Positions 27,639 through 35,599 of a DNA stretch of 51,162 nucleotides are shown here, piece after piece (position 1 is the first letter of the stretch; each line of letters begins with the position of its first letter). A program made the position numbers and the translations under genes. This DNA comes from Thiotrichaceae bacterium (GTDB taxonomy: Bacteria; Pseudomonadota; Gammaproteobacteria; Thiotrichales; Thiotrichaceae): NCBI GenBank assembly GCA_026989145.1, contig JALSJU010000089.1, forward strand, positions 1 through 51,162, written 5' to 3'. The notes beneath the pieces were generated by a model. It worked only from the letters and a program-made list of their open reading frames with translations, was not told the origin of the DNA and made no database searches.

Positions 27639-28538
27639 ATGACAAACTCTGTACAGCGCTTCACACTTGAAAATCTCCATACCCGTGGTGAATGGGTATC
27701 CTTAGAAGAAACTTGGCAAAAAATTCAAGATACCAACAGTAACTACCCTCCAGCGGTTAGAAATGTTTTAGGTGAAGCACTTGCAGCAATTAGTTTATTG
27801 GCAGAATCTCTAAAGTTCGATGGCTCATTAACACTACAAATTCGTGGTACCCAGCCGGTCACTATGCTTGTTGTACAAGCAAATTCAAACGCAGGTATAC
27901 GCGGTATCGCACACTGGCAAGGCGATATTCCTGACAAAACATCTTTTAAGCAATTATTTGGCACAGGCACACTTGTAATTAGCGTTGAAAACACCCAAAA
28001 AAAAGGTCAACAAAAGGGCGAACGCTATCAAAGCTTGGTATCTCTAAATGGTGAAAACTTGGCTGAATGCTTTAAAGAATACTTTGCTCAGTCCGAACAA
28101 CTTAAAACACAGCTATGGCTTGCTGCAGATGAAAGCCGCGTAGCCGGATTGATGTTACAAAGCTTACCTGAAAGCAAATTAGATAAGGTGGCCCAAGCGG
28201 ATAATTGGACACATGCAACCGTATTAGCAGAAACCATTAAAAAACAAGAGCTACTAACATTGGATTCAGAAACATTGTTAAATCGCCTTTATCATGATGA
28301 AGAGCTACGTTTATATGAGCCAAAAAATGTCCATTTTGAATGCAGCTGCTCTCAACAAAAAATTGAGGACACGATCTTTTCTCTTGGCGAAAAAGAAGCT
28401 AATGATATTGTTATTGAACACGGCGAAATCAGTATTAATTGTGAATTTTGTAATACAAAATACCAATTAGATGCGGTTGATGTAAATCGATTGTTTAGTG
28501 AGAGTAAAGTCACTAATAACAACAAAACCTTACACTAA
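27639..28538 (+). CDS. hslO: Hsp33, redox-regulated chaperonin
   Basis: Hsp33 is a cytoplasmic holdase switched on by oxidation of its zinc site. The 299-residue product has the normal two-domain layout and all four zinc cysteines: Cys235-S-Cys237 (ECSC) and Cys268-xx-Cys271 (NCEFCN). The substrate-binding N-terminal domain contains LTLQIRGTQPVTMLVVQA. Its stop directly abuts the stop of the minus-strand metalloprotease with no bases between them. Confidence 0.95.
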   Translation: MTNSVQRFTLENLHTRGEWVSLEETWQKIQDTNSNYPPAVRNVLGEALAAISLLAESLKFDGSLTLQIRGTQPVTMLVVQANSNAGIRGIAHWQGDIPDKTSFKQLFGTGTLVISVENTQKKGQQKGERYQSLVSLNGENLAECFKEYFAQSEQLKTQLWLAADESRVAGLMLQSLPESKLDKVAQADNWTHATVLAETIKKQELLTLDSETLLNRLYHDEELRLYEPKNVHFECSCSQQKIEDTIFSLGEKEANDIVIEHGEISINCEFCNTKYQLDAVDVNRLFSESKVTNNNKTLH

Positions 28539-30671
28539 TCACATTACATGACACTGATAACTAACTCTAAAAAATAGTCGCTTTCGTGCTATAAAACCGA
28601 CTAGCATAAGTGCAAATAAAACAAAGTCGCTTGAACCAGCTGATTTTTCCTTTTGTGCTTTCTGGTTAACTGACGTATCGAGCAAATCATTTTCAAAACC
28701 TTGCTCTGGCGCATCTGTTACATCGTTCAAAATTAACCTAATATTTCTATTTGAGATGTCAAAAAAGATATTATCGCTGCACTTCACTTTAAATCTTGCT
28801 TGGTAAACTTCAGGTAAAGTTGTCTTTAAAAATATACTGGCGCTACCCGTGTTAGGCACATGCGCAAGTAAAGCATGCGGAAAGCTATAACCACCATCAA
28901 CAGACAATGCAATATCAACGCTGTCACAATTAATTGGTGCTTTGTCCGTGTTTGCTACGTTCCACTTAACCGTGTGGCTTCTTCCTAAGGCATAGTAAGC
29001 ACGTGGTTTTTCAAGTGCAAAACGGCTTCCTGTGCGCTTTACATTAATTTTCATGGCATCACTGCGCGCTGAATTAAAGCCATCCTGAACCACAAATTTA
29101 AAATTAAGCTGACGCGTTTGTGTCGGTAGCGTTTCACCTTTTATTACTTTACGTGGCAATAAACTGTCTAAACTTGGGAAAGTACGTGTAGCATTATCAT
29201 TTAAAACATAGGCCCTAAATAATGCGTTATCCCCTTTGTCTTCCCCTTCAAAAGAGTTTGACCCTGCATCTATTTGTTGCCAACCGTAAACTAAATTATC
29301 ATAATCTGAATCTTGTGCATTTCCTGTTAGCTCAAACGGTGTACGTGATGGAATTGTATAGTCTGCTCCAGCATCAGCAATTGGAGCCTGATTTGGCGCA
29401 GTACTGCGTACGCCACAGCTTGCACCTAAACCCTGTTGGGTATAAGACCTGATTTGTTCAATGCTACCAATATGAAACATCGCATCAGAGTTTGATTGTA
29501 AATTATCCACACCACAAGAACCCGCGTAAGCCATTACCGATGAACCGCTACCCGGCTCAAATGAGCTGAATTTAGTCCGCGTACCAGAACATGAACCTTC
29601 GGTACTGTTAAAAGTATGCGTTGCTCCGAGTTGATGACCTATTTCATGCGCAACAAAATCAATATTAAAGCTATCATTGAAAGGATTAGTGATACCCGAA
29701 ACCCCTAACGCCTTGCGAGAATCGTTACAAAGGCTGGCAATGGCGGCCACTCCACCACCACTGTTTGTTGTAAATAAATGCCCAATATCATAGTTATTCG
29801 TACCAATGACTTGATCGGTATTCGTTTGATTTTGATGAATTAAGCCGACTGGGTCTGAGGCATCAAAAGGGTCAGACTGTGCATCGGTATAAATTAATAA
29901 GTCATTATTTTCAACCAGTGTTAAATGAATACCCAAATCTCTTTCATACACTTGATTAACACGTGCCAAGGTTGTAGAAATTGCGGCCAGCGCACTGGCA
30001 ACCGTTCCACCTGATTTTTTAACATATTCACCGGTTGCAGCAATTGCAATGCGGTAGTTAATTATTGATGCTGTTGTGCTGAACTTAGCTTTAATACCAA
30101 TAAGGCTATCATTATTAAACGTTGTAATACCAGACATCATGGGGGTTGTAGAATCCGCATGATCTACGCCACAAGAGTAAGCTTTATCTTGATGCTGCTC
30201 ATGCTTATTGTACGCGACATAAGTATTCTCTGTCCTTGCGGGGTCAATAAAAACGGTCTCACCATTGCGCAGTTGTAACATGCCGTGAAAACCATTTGAC
30301 GTCATATCTAAACGTCCAGAGATGAGCTGCTTGTTTGGTAAAACGCGGTATGACTGAATAGCGGGGTATTTTCTTGCTAATGCGGCAGGTAAGATATTAT
30401 CAGACTCAATAGTTACCTTAATCATTTCGCCATTTGGTAGTGGTAAACTAATTAGCTGTGGCTGCTGAAGGGCATTTTTCATGCGGACCGCATTTAGCAT
30501 CAAGGCCCTAGCATTCAAATGAGATGGATTATTATGCTGTGCTAGACCGGCAACGATTGATTGCGTATTGCTCTCAACAGGCGCAACATCTAGCCATAAA
30601 GACTCCTCAGCTGTAACGCTTAAGTTTAATGTTATTGTTGCTAGCAGTGCTAATAATTTTAATGTTTTCAT
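28539..30671 (-). CDS. Secreted reprolysin-like zinc metalloprotease
   Basis: The 710-residue product has a Sec signal (to about VTAEE, residue 22), a propeptide-like region, and a zinc protease domain. That domain has HEIGHQLGATH, an HExxHxxxxxH zinc site with His342, Glu343, His346 and His352, placing it with metzincins. A downstream SSVMAYAGSCG would be the Met-turn. Then come Ig-like/PKD-like segments (PIADAGADYTIPSRTP), and the C terminus has SAGSSDFVLFALMLVGFIARKR, a hydrophobic stretch plus Arg/Lys resembling GlyGly-CTERM-like sorting tails. An extracellular or surface role is inferred. It is convergent with hslO and divergent from the gene at 30913. Confidence 0.88.
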   Translation of the reverse strand: MKTLKLLALLATITLNLSVTAEESLWLDVAPVESNTQSIVAGLAQHNNPSHLNARALMLNAVRMKNALQQPQLISLPLPNGEMIKVTIESDNILPAALARKYPAIQSYRVLPNKQLISGRLDMTSNGFHGMLQLRNGETVFIDPARTENTYVAYNKHEQHQDKAYSCGVDHADSTTPMMSGITTFNNDSLIGIKAKFSTTASIINYRIAIAATGEYVKKSGGTVASALAAISTTLARVNQVYERDLGIHLTLVENNDLLIYTDAQSDPFDASDPVGLIHQNQTNTDQVIGTNNYDIGHLFTTNSGGGVAAIASLCNDSRKALGVSGITNPFNDSFNIDFVAHEIGHQLGATHTFNSTEGSCSGTRTKFSSFEPGSGSSVMAYAGSCGVDNLQSNSDAMFHIGSIEQIRSYTQQGLGASCGVRSTAPNQAPIADAGADYTIPSRTPFELTGNAQDSDYDNLVYGWQQIDAGSNSFEGEDKGDNALFRAYVLNDNATRTFPSLDSLLPRKVIKGETLPTQTRQLNFKFVVQDGFNSARSDAMKINVKRTGSRFALEKPRAYYALGRSHTVKWNVANTDKAPINCDSVDIALSVDGGYSFPHALLAHVPNTGSASIFLKTTLPEVYQARFKVKCSDNIFFDISNRNIRLILNDVTDAPEQGFENDLLDTSVNQKAQKEKSAGSSDFVLFALMLVGFIARKRLFFRVSYQCHVM

Positions 30672-30825
30672 TTCGCTATTCTCATGTCACACCGCTTATT
30701 TTTTATTTTATGGTGTCTTTAATGCAGTGAATAATCAGCTAAATGGCGTTAAACCCGTACTTATGAGCGCATCAAAAGACTTATTTTTAGGATGACGAGC
30801 ACGAAGAAACGCTTATTCTTTTAAA

Positions 30826-30855
30826 TTAACCGCTGGTGCCAAGCTCCGTTATAAT
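30826..30855 (+). promoter_or_regulatory. Candidate sigma-70 promoter for the zinc-ribbon/primase genes
   Basis: TATAAT (30850-30855) is a perfect -10 hexamer, with TTAACC 18 bp upstream as a weak -35. It lies in the 208-bp gap between the divergent protease gene and the zinc-ribbon gene. Confidence 0.45.
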
Positions 30856-30912
30856 GCGCACTTTGTCGGTTAAACTTGCATGAGAAATGAGCAAAAGAAA
30901 GAAGTGGGTGCA

Positions 30913-31458
30913 ATGATGAGTGAATATAAATTAATGCTTTACCCTGCTGAGCCAGATCTTGTGGTTGATTTAAATACTTTGAAGAAACACTTAAACCACC
31001 TAAAGCTGTTAGGAATGGAACTAACAAGCTCGCTTGGAAATAACCACTATGCAGTAGGCGAAAGCTTCTTATCCTATTTCACCTTTATGGGTTGCTCTCC
31101 AGATATAGAACTAGACCCCCAACCAGATAAGCCTTTTTGCTATATCGCCTTGCATAGCACTAGTGCTACACAATTTGTTTCAGGTGCTAACCTGAAAAAA
31201 AGTCGTTGCACTTCTTGTAAGAATGAGCTGAAAAACGTTAGCACCACGTTGTTATGCCCTCACTGTGATAACCCCTTAGAGCTAGATAAAATTAACTGGC
31301 GAAAGAGTGCTTTCACCGCAAAAACATGGATTACGATTGGTAATATTTACGAATTAGAAGCAATCCCCAATGACGAATTACTCGACAGTTTAAAAAAGCT
31401 CACTGGCGTACAATGGAAGCCAGCTTATATACGACACATGAAATTACTAGAAACCTAG
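30913..31458 (+). CDS. Uncharacterised zinc-ribbon protein upstream of the primase-HAD gene
   Basis: I do not recognise this family. The 181-residue protein (start taken at ATG 30913; ATGs at 30880 and 30916 are also possible, none with a strong ribosome site) has an N-terminal alpha/beta part and a central treble-clef or zinc-ribbon. The ribbon is CTSC at 99-102 and CPHC at 115-118. Its C-terminal part is helical, with a Trp-rich stretch (NWRKSAFTAKTWITI). Such ribbons commonly bind nucleic acid or structure protein contacts. It precedes the primase-HAD gene by 20 bp, and a partner or accessory role to that enzyme is inferred from position only. Confidence 0.7.
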   Translation: MMSEYKLMLYPAEPDLVVDLNTLKKHLNHLKLLGMELTSSLGNNHYAVGESFLSYFTFMGCSPDIELDPQPDKPFCYIALHSTSATQFVSGANLKKSRCTSCKNELKNVSTTLLCPHCDNPLELDKINWRKSAFTAKTWITIGNIYELEAIPNDELLDSLKKLTGVQWKPAYIRHMKLLET

Positions 31459-31478
31459 ATCAGAAACCTAATAAAAGA

Positions 31479-32720
31479 ATGGCAACCAAACACGAAATTA
31501 TCGGCGAAGAATGGAAAGAACGCGCCACTGAGCTTGCCGAATGGGCAATGCAAAATATGGTCAACCGCAAGGATGTATGGGGCCAATATTCCGTACTCAC
31601 TCCTAGTGAACGAATCAAAGAAGGTCGCGATTACAAAGCAATGACCCTACCACGCAAAGATATGCGTGGCGAAGACATGGTTACTTTAGATAAGCTTACG
31701 CGCCATTTCGCCAGTCGTCATCATCACAAGCCACAAATAATTGGTTTACATGAAAAATCCAAAGAAACAACCAGCAAATGGCTAGGCATAGACATTGACT
31801 GCCACGATAGTGACTCGGTCGCAGCCGAAGACCACGCTCGACGCAATCTAAACGGTGCCCTCAAATGGTGGCGTGATTTTCAAAAAATGGGCTATGATCC
31901 TTTACTAATAGACACTAACGGTGCAGGTGGCTACCACCTATGGGTCTTGTTTAAAGACCCCGCCCCCACCGAAGATGTATACATGCTGGCAAAAAGTTTT
32001 GTCACCCAATGGGAAAGCAATAACTTAGATGAAGAGCCAGAAACTTTTCCCAAAAAAGTGAAAGAAGGTAGTCTTGGCTCATGGTTTCGCCTGCCAGGTT
32101 TACACCACACCCGCGAACATTACGGCAAAGTTTGGAGCGGTGATGATTGGCTAGATGATCCATGGCTGGATGGGCATGCAGCGATTGATGCGATTCTTAG
32201 CGTTGTTCCTGGGCCACCTCCGCCCAAAGCAGGCAAGCAAGATTTAACCCCAAGAAAAACGCGTCGCAGCACCATAAAAGAAGAACCGGTTAAAACTAAA
32301 AAAGCCAGTGCTCGTCGAAATAGTTTTAAATCAACCGGTAAATCAACGATTTGTCTCGACCTTGATGGCGTACTCGCGGATCGAACCTACACCAAAGGAA
32401 AAACAGATATTGGCGAACCCATTGATGGCGCGGTAGACTTTACACGTGAGCTTGCTGAATTTTCAAAAATACTCATCCTCACAGCACGTTTTTCTGAAAT
32501 AAAAAACCAGCAAGAGTCAGATAAAATGGCAACATCCATCAAAGCCTGGCTCGATCAACACAATTTTAGCTACGATGAAATCTGGACAAAATCAGCCAAG
32601 CCACCCGCACAAGCCTATATTGATGATCACGGCGTTTATTGCTGTCCAAAAAAAGAAGGCATTGGGGCATTTAAGACAGCCTTAGTGTCGACTAAGTATT
32701 TATTAAAGGTGAAAGATTAA
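31479..32720 (+). CDS. Fusion of an AEP/PrimPol-like primase domain with a HAD phosphatase domain
   Basis: The 413-residue product (ATG 31479; an upstream ATG at 31413 would overlap the previous gene by 46 bases) joins two enzymes. Residues 1-245 look like an archaeo-eukaryotic primase: WLGIDIDCHD with Asp105 and Asp107 as metal ligands, GGYHLW with His153, then FPKK (190-193) and SWFRLPG (201-207), the layout seen in TOTE/PrimPol-type AEPs. A Pro/Lys linker (246-288) leads to a HAD domain: ICLDLDGVLAD with Asp294/Asp296, LTAR with Thr335, Lys371 or Lys374, and IDDHG with Asp382/Asp383. All four HAD motifs appear intact. A joint role in nucleic-acid synthesis and 5'/3'-phosphate or nucleotide processing is inferred; no exact homologue is known to me. 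Confidence 0.75.
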   Translation: MATKHEIIGEEWKERATELAEWAMQNMVNRKDVWGQYSVLTPSERIKEGRDYKAMTLPRKDMRGEDMVTLDKLTRHFASRHHHKPQIIGLHEKSKETTSKWLGIDIDCHDSDSVAAEDHARRNLNGALKWWRDFQKMGYDPLLIDTNGAGGYHLWVLFKDPAPTEDVYMLAKSFVTQWESNNLDEEPETFPKKVKEGSLGSWFRLPGLHHTREHYGKVWSGDDWLDDPWLDGHAAIDAILSVVPGPPPPKAGKQDLTPRKTRRSTIKEEPVKTKKASARRNSFKSTGKSTICLDLDGVLADRTYTKGKTDIGEPIDGAVDFTRELAEFSKILILTARFSEIKNQQESDKMATSIKAWLDQHNFSYDEIWTKSAKPPAQAYIDDHGVYCCPKKEGIGAFKTALVSTKYLLKVKD

Positions 32721-32728
32721 GAATCATA

Positions 32729-33030
32729 AGCTTTACCTGAAATACAAAAAATAAATAAAAAAATAAATTTTAACTATTCAGCTTTGATTCAGGCAAGCTG
32801 GTCTATTCTATTAACAACTTCAGCAAGTAGTCACTTTTTCAAAGGGGTTTGTGATGTGACTTGTTGGTAAGGAATTTTAACAAATAAATATAATTGAGCT
32901 ACATAAAGTGGTCATCAAATTCCTACCATGCTGAATCGTTGTTAGTTTTACGGGGGTACTGCTAACGACACGCAGAAATAATTTTATTTCTGCAAAATTA
33001 TAAAAGCGGGCATTTTTGTCCGCTTTTTTA
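32729..33030 (+). ncRNA. Candidate structured RNA downstream of the primase-HAD gene
   Basis: The 434-bp gap after the primase gene has no convincing coding frame but a run of hairpins. They are 32729-32799 (AGCTT/AAGCT plus CCTGAA/TTCAGG), 32865-32928 (TGGTAAGGAATTT with AAATTCCTACCA, one bulge), 32938-32969 (GTTGTTAG with CTAACGAC, one G-T pair) and 32972-32993 (GCAGAAAT with ATTTCTGC, perfect). A terminator follows at 33002-33029. This is the pattern of a discrete RNA or a highly folded 3' UTR. It matches no tmRNA, RNase P or 6S hallmark that I could see. Strand follows the terminator and the upstream genes. Confidence 0.4.
33002..33029 (+). terminator. Rho-independent terminator closing the primase region
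   Basis: AAAAGCGGGC (33002-33011) pairs with GTCCGCTTTT (33018-33027), including one G-T pair, and the T tract continues to 33029. It is about 280 bp after the primase stop, so it closes either a long 3' UTR or a separate RNA gene. Confidence 0.88.
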
Positions 33031-33154
33031 TTTTCTAATGTTCATGATTTAATAAAAACTAGTGTGAGCCCCCTAAGTTCTATTCAATACTCCTTCCCTA
33101 ATAAAACTTAAAACCCAAAAATCCTGACAGGATATTACAGACTAATAGCCTTAC

Positions 33155-33547
33155 TTAAGTCTCTGGCACCATTAAAAATAAATGTTTGCATCTATCCTTA
33201 TCACAACCTTTATAAAAATAGGAATCACCTGTATCTATACTAATATATGACGCTGCATTAACCACAAAGTTAATAGGCTTACCATTAAGCAAGGCTTCAC
33301 CCTCTATTTCACAAGGAAGTTGGTAAAAATGCTGGTAAAGTTGACCTTGTTTAATTTTTTTAGAGAGTTTAAAAATAGTTTTAACCTGATTTACAGTAAG
33401 CTTCCAGTCTAAGCAAGATTTGGCCAAGGGGTCTGCCTGAGAACCAGTATAAATACTTTTGTTTACTCTTAAAATATTAACCTTATCCGTAGAGTTACAA
33501 GATAAAAGAACTAAAAAAAGTATAAATATTGATATATATTTGACCAT
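33155..33547 (-). CDS. Small lipoprotein, possible immunity protein to the adjacent amidase
   Basis: The 130-residue product has a lipoprotein signal (FLVLLSCNS, Cys17 lipidated). It has a compact alpha/beta remainder with cysteines (KSCLDW, PCEIEG, YKGCDKDRCKH) that could form disulfides in the periplasm. No family was recognised. It starts 24 bases after the stop of the LysM-amidase gene on the same strand. An envelope lipoprotein directly behind a peptidoglycan amidase lacking a signal peptide is a common layout for an effector followed by its immunity protein, so that is the working idea. Confidence 0.65.
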   Translation of the reverse strand: MVKYISIFILFLVLLSCNSTDKVNILRVNKSIYTGSQADPLAKSCLDWKLTVNQVKTIFKLSKKIKQGQLYQHFYQLPCEIEGEALLNGKPINFVVNAASYISIDTGDSYFYKGCDKDRCKHLFLMVPET

Positions 33548-33571
33548 AAGACTACTTTACCTTGTTATTAT

Positions 33572-34363
33572 TTAGTCAACAACTATCTTTTCAACAGTGG
33601 CCCCCTCTCCTGCTGTTTTATAAGATACATCTTCGTGGTTATAACGATCTTCTTTTCGAAGGTTATATTCTTTTTCTAAAAAATCTATTAATTTATTTAC
33701 TGAGACCTTTTGTTTCTCCGTAACGGCCTCCCACTCTTTTGTTTTTGCGTCATAACCTCCCACAACTTCAATACCTACAGAATCATGATTAGTTGGATAA
33801 CGATCAACATAGGGTTTTATTTTTTCATGGTTATATATTTTCGCAGGATTCCAACCAAATAATTTTATTTTTTGAGCTTCTTGAGATGAACAAGTGTTAT
33901 TGGCTTTGCATTTAGATTTAATTTTACCGACATGCCAAGTTTTCTTGTTTAAACTAGCTGTCTGGTGTATTTCACCATCTTTCGAAATGTAGAAATGAGC
34001 TCCTGTTGTACCTTTTGGCTTGCTATATCCTGAAGTAGCAGTACGATGTAAAACTATAGCATTTACTTCTTTTAAAGTGCCATGCTCCAAATTAGTTGCT
34101 CGGTCTTTAGTTATATTAAGATCTGTAACAAAGCCTTCCTTATTTACATTTATTGGCTTTGCAGTATCAAGAGATTGATTTGAAATAATAGATGCTATAC
34201 CTTCGTGTGTATCTAGAGGAATAAAAAGCTTCTGGGCAACTTGAATGTTATTCATATTAATACGATTTGAAGCATTAGCAATACTTTGAGGGGAACCCCC
34301 AAAGCGTGTTGATATACTTCCAAGTGTATCGCCTGACTTTACTGTGTAAACTTGATTAGCCAT
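33572..34363 (-). CDS. LysM domain protein with an N-acetylmuramoyl-L-alanine amidase (Amidase_2) domain
   Basis: The 263-residue product begins at once with a LysM domain (YTVKSGDTLGSIS to QKLFIPL, residues 6-50) and has no signal peptide. From about residue 100 it has an Amidase_2/AmpD-like fold with likely zinc ligands His106 (IVLHRTA) and His243 (YNHEDVS), further histidines at 123 and 144, and Lys249 after it. An insertion near 150-195 contains two cysteines. It would cut the bond between muramic acid and L-Ala. Lack of a signal suggests export by a contractile or other specialised system, or action only after lysis. The adjacent small lipoprotein supports an effector-immunity reading. 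The DNA here looks more AT-rich than the flanks. Confidence 0.85.
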   Translation of the reverse strand: MANQVYTVKSGDTLGSISTRFGGSPQSIANASNRINMNNIQVAQKLFIPLDTHEGIASIISNQSLDTAKPINVNKEGFVTDLNITKDRATNLEHGTLKEVNAIVLHRTATSGYSKPKGTTGAHFYISKDGEIHQTASLNKKTWHVGKIKSKCKANNTCSSQEAQKIKLFGWNPAKIYNHEKIKPYVDRYPTNHDSVGIEVVGGYDAKTKEWEAVTEKQKVSVNKLIDFLEKEYNLRKEDRYNHEDVSYKTAGEGATVEKIVVD

Positions 34364-34534
34364 TTCATTTTCCTCTCTGTATTAGGTTTTAACTTAACAA
34401 ACCCGAGTAATTTAATATATATAACCAATAGGTAGATTATTCATTATTTAATATGGAAATGCCCCATATCATTGCCATGCCTAAACCCTTAGGCTTTTTA
34501 ATAGGTAAAACACTATAAGCCTTTCCCCTTAAAT

Positions 34535-34948
34535 TCATGCCTCTGGCAATTGGTATTGCGAGCTTTTAGGAATCACCCAACGTACCCCACCTTTGGGGTT
34601 TTCTACATCACCGTCATAACGCGGGATGATATGAATATGTAAATGAAAAACACTCTGACCAGCGACTAAGCCATTATTGATACCGATATTATAAGCATCC
34701 GGTGAATATTTCTCATCCACATACTGCTTGGCGTATAAAATCAACTCGCGAAATTGTCGGTTTTCTTCCTCGCTACAATCAAAGTAAGTCTCAATATGCC
34801 GACGAGGAACCACCAAACAATGCCCGTTACTAACAGGAAAAGAATCGGTAATTAAGACTGCATGTTCTGTTTCTTTAATAATTTCATGGGGTTTTGGGTT
34901 GCAAAATAAACAAGGATTATTGGGGTCAAACTTTTTCTTTTCAGTCAT
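34535..34948 (-). CDS. HIT family nucleotide-binding protein
   Basis: This 137-residue protein has the histidine-triad active site FHLHIHIIPR (His102, His104, His106) and an N-terminal CLFC (Cys13, Cys16) typical of zinc-binding HIT proteins of the Hint/Fhit superfamily. They hydrolyse or transfer nucleotidyl groups, such as AMP-lysine or dinucleotide polyphosphates; the exact substrate is not predictable here. It follows the NTF2-like gene by 25 bases on the minus strand and is probably co-transcribed with it. Confidence 0.92.
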   Translation of the reverse strand: MTEKKKFDPNNPCLFCNPKPHEIIKETEHAVLITDSFPVSNGHCLVVPRRHIETYFDCSEEENRQFRELILYAKQYVDEKYSPDAYNIGINNGLVAGQSVFHLHIHIIPRYDGDVENPKGGVRWVIPKSSQYQLPEA

Positions 34949-34973
34949 ATTATTTAAACCTATTAAGTATACT

Positions 34974-35426
34974 CTAAGCGATTAAACCAACGTGCTTACA
35001 TTCATCGTGCGTCATTACTCGTTCTTGAATCACACGCCAAACACCATCTTCTTCTTTCTCTAATAAAATCTCAACCCCATGACTTCTATGGCTACCATCG
35101 TTAGCAAATACTGATTCCATTGTTTTGAACATCACTTGCTTATCATTATGGGCTGACATTTTTAAGCCATCATAAGTAACTTTATCAAGAACATTATCTT
35201 TAAACTCTTGTTCAGACTGCCTCGCCCAGTCATCATAACTGATGCCCTCGTCAAAACCCGGTACACCCGTTACTCGAACCTTCTTTGAGATAAGATTAAA
35301 ATGCCCCTCAAAATCTTTATTGCTTGCCGTTTTAGCAGAAGCATTTAACCAATCTTGTGCAATTTGTTCAGGTTCTATTGCTAGCTCTTTTAAATCGTAA
35401 AATTTTATTTCTCTATTTTGAGGCAT
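34974..35426 (-). CDS. NTF2-like/SnoaL-fold protein of unknown function
   Basis: This 150-residue soluble protein has the length and secondary-structure pattern of the NTF2-like (cone-shaped alpha+beta) fold: an N-terminal helix (EQIAQDWLNAS), then FEGHFNLISKKVRVTGVPGF, YDDWARQSEQEF and strands ending RVIQERVMTH. No catalytic residues can be assigned. It is the first of a two-gene unit with the HIT protein. The call rests on overall pattern, not on a specific family motif. Confidence 0.55.
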   Translation of the reverse strand: MPQNREIKFYDLKELAIEPEQIAQDWLNASAKTASNKDFEGHFNLISKKVRVTGVPGFDEGISYDDWARQSEQEFKDNVLDKVTYDGLKMSAHNDKQVMFKTMESVFANDGSHRSHGVEILLEKEEDGVWRVIQERVMTHDECKHVGLIA

Positions 35427-35461
35427 TTATTTATCCTGATAAGTGGCGGTTGGATGATTCT

Positions 35462-35534
35462 ACCCTAATCCCCAGATAGAAACACGAACCAAAGGCTTGT
35501 ACAATCATCGTGTTTTCTATCTGGGGATTAGGGT
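35462..35534. repeat. Family D palindromic element, copy 1
   Basis: The 73-bp sequence has arms of 26-27 bases (ACCCTAATCCCCAGATAGAA at 35462-35481, continuing to CACGA, and its complement ending TCTGGGGATTAGGGT at 35534). One extra T interrupts the pairing. The middle is about 20 bases. The arms share CCCTAAT-CC-AG-TAGAAA-CACGA with the shorter palindrome at 44770-44820, so it is a small repeat family. It lies between divergent genes and could form a cruciform or long hairpin. Confidence 0.75.
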
Positions 35535-35599
35535 TCTAACGAGGTTTTTCATATAAACCAAGAACAGGCTATACTCTATTGCCAAAAGGCAGGATTTAA

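Noticed and set aside
32729-33030. Known RNA classes (tmRNA, RNase P, 6S, SRP RNA) for the hairpin-rich region
   Set aside because: None of their conserved core sequences was visible, so the region is kept only as an unclassified candidate.
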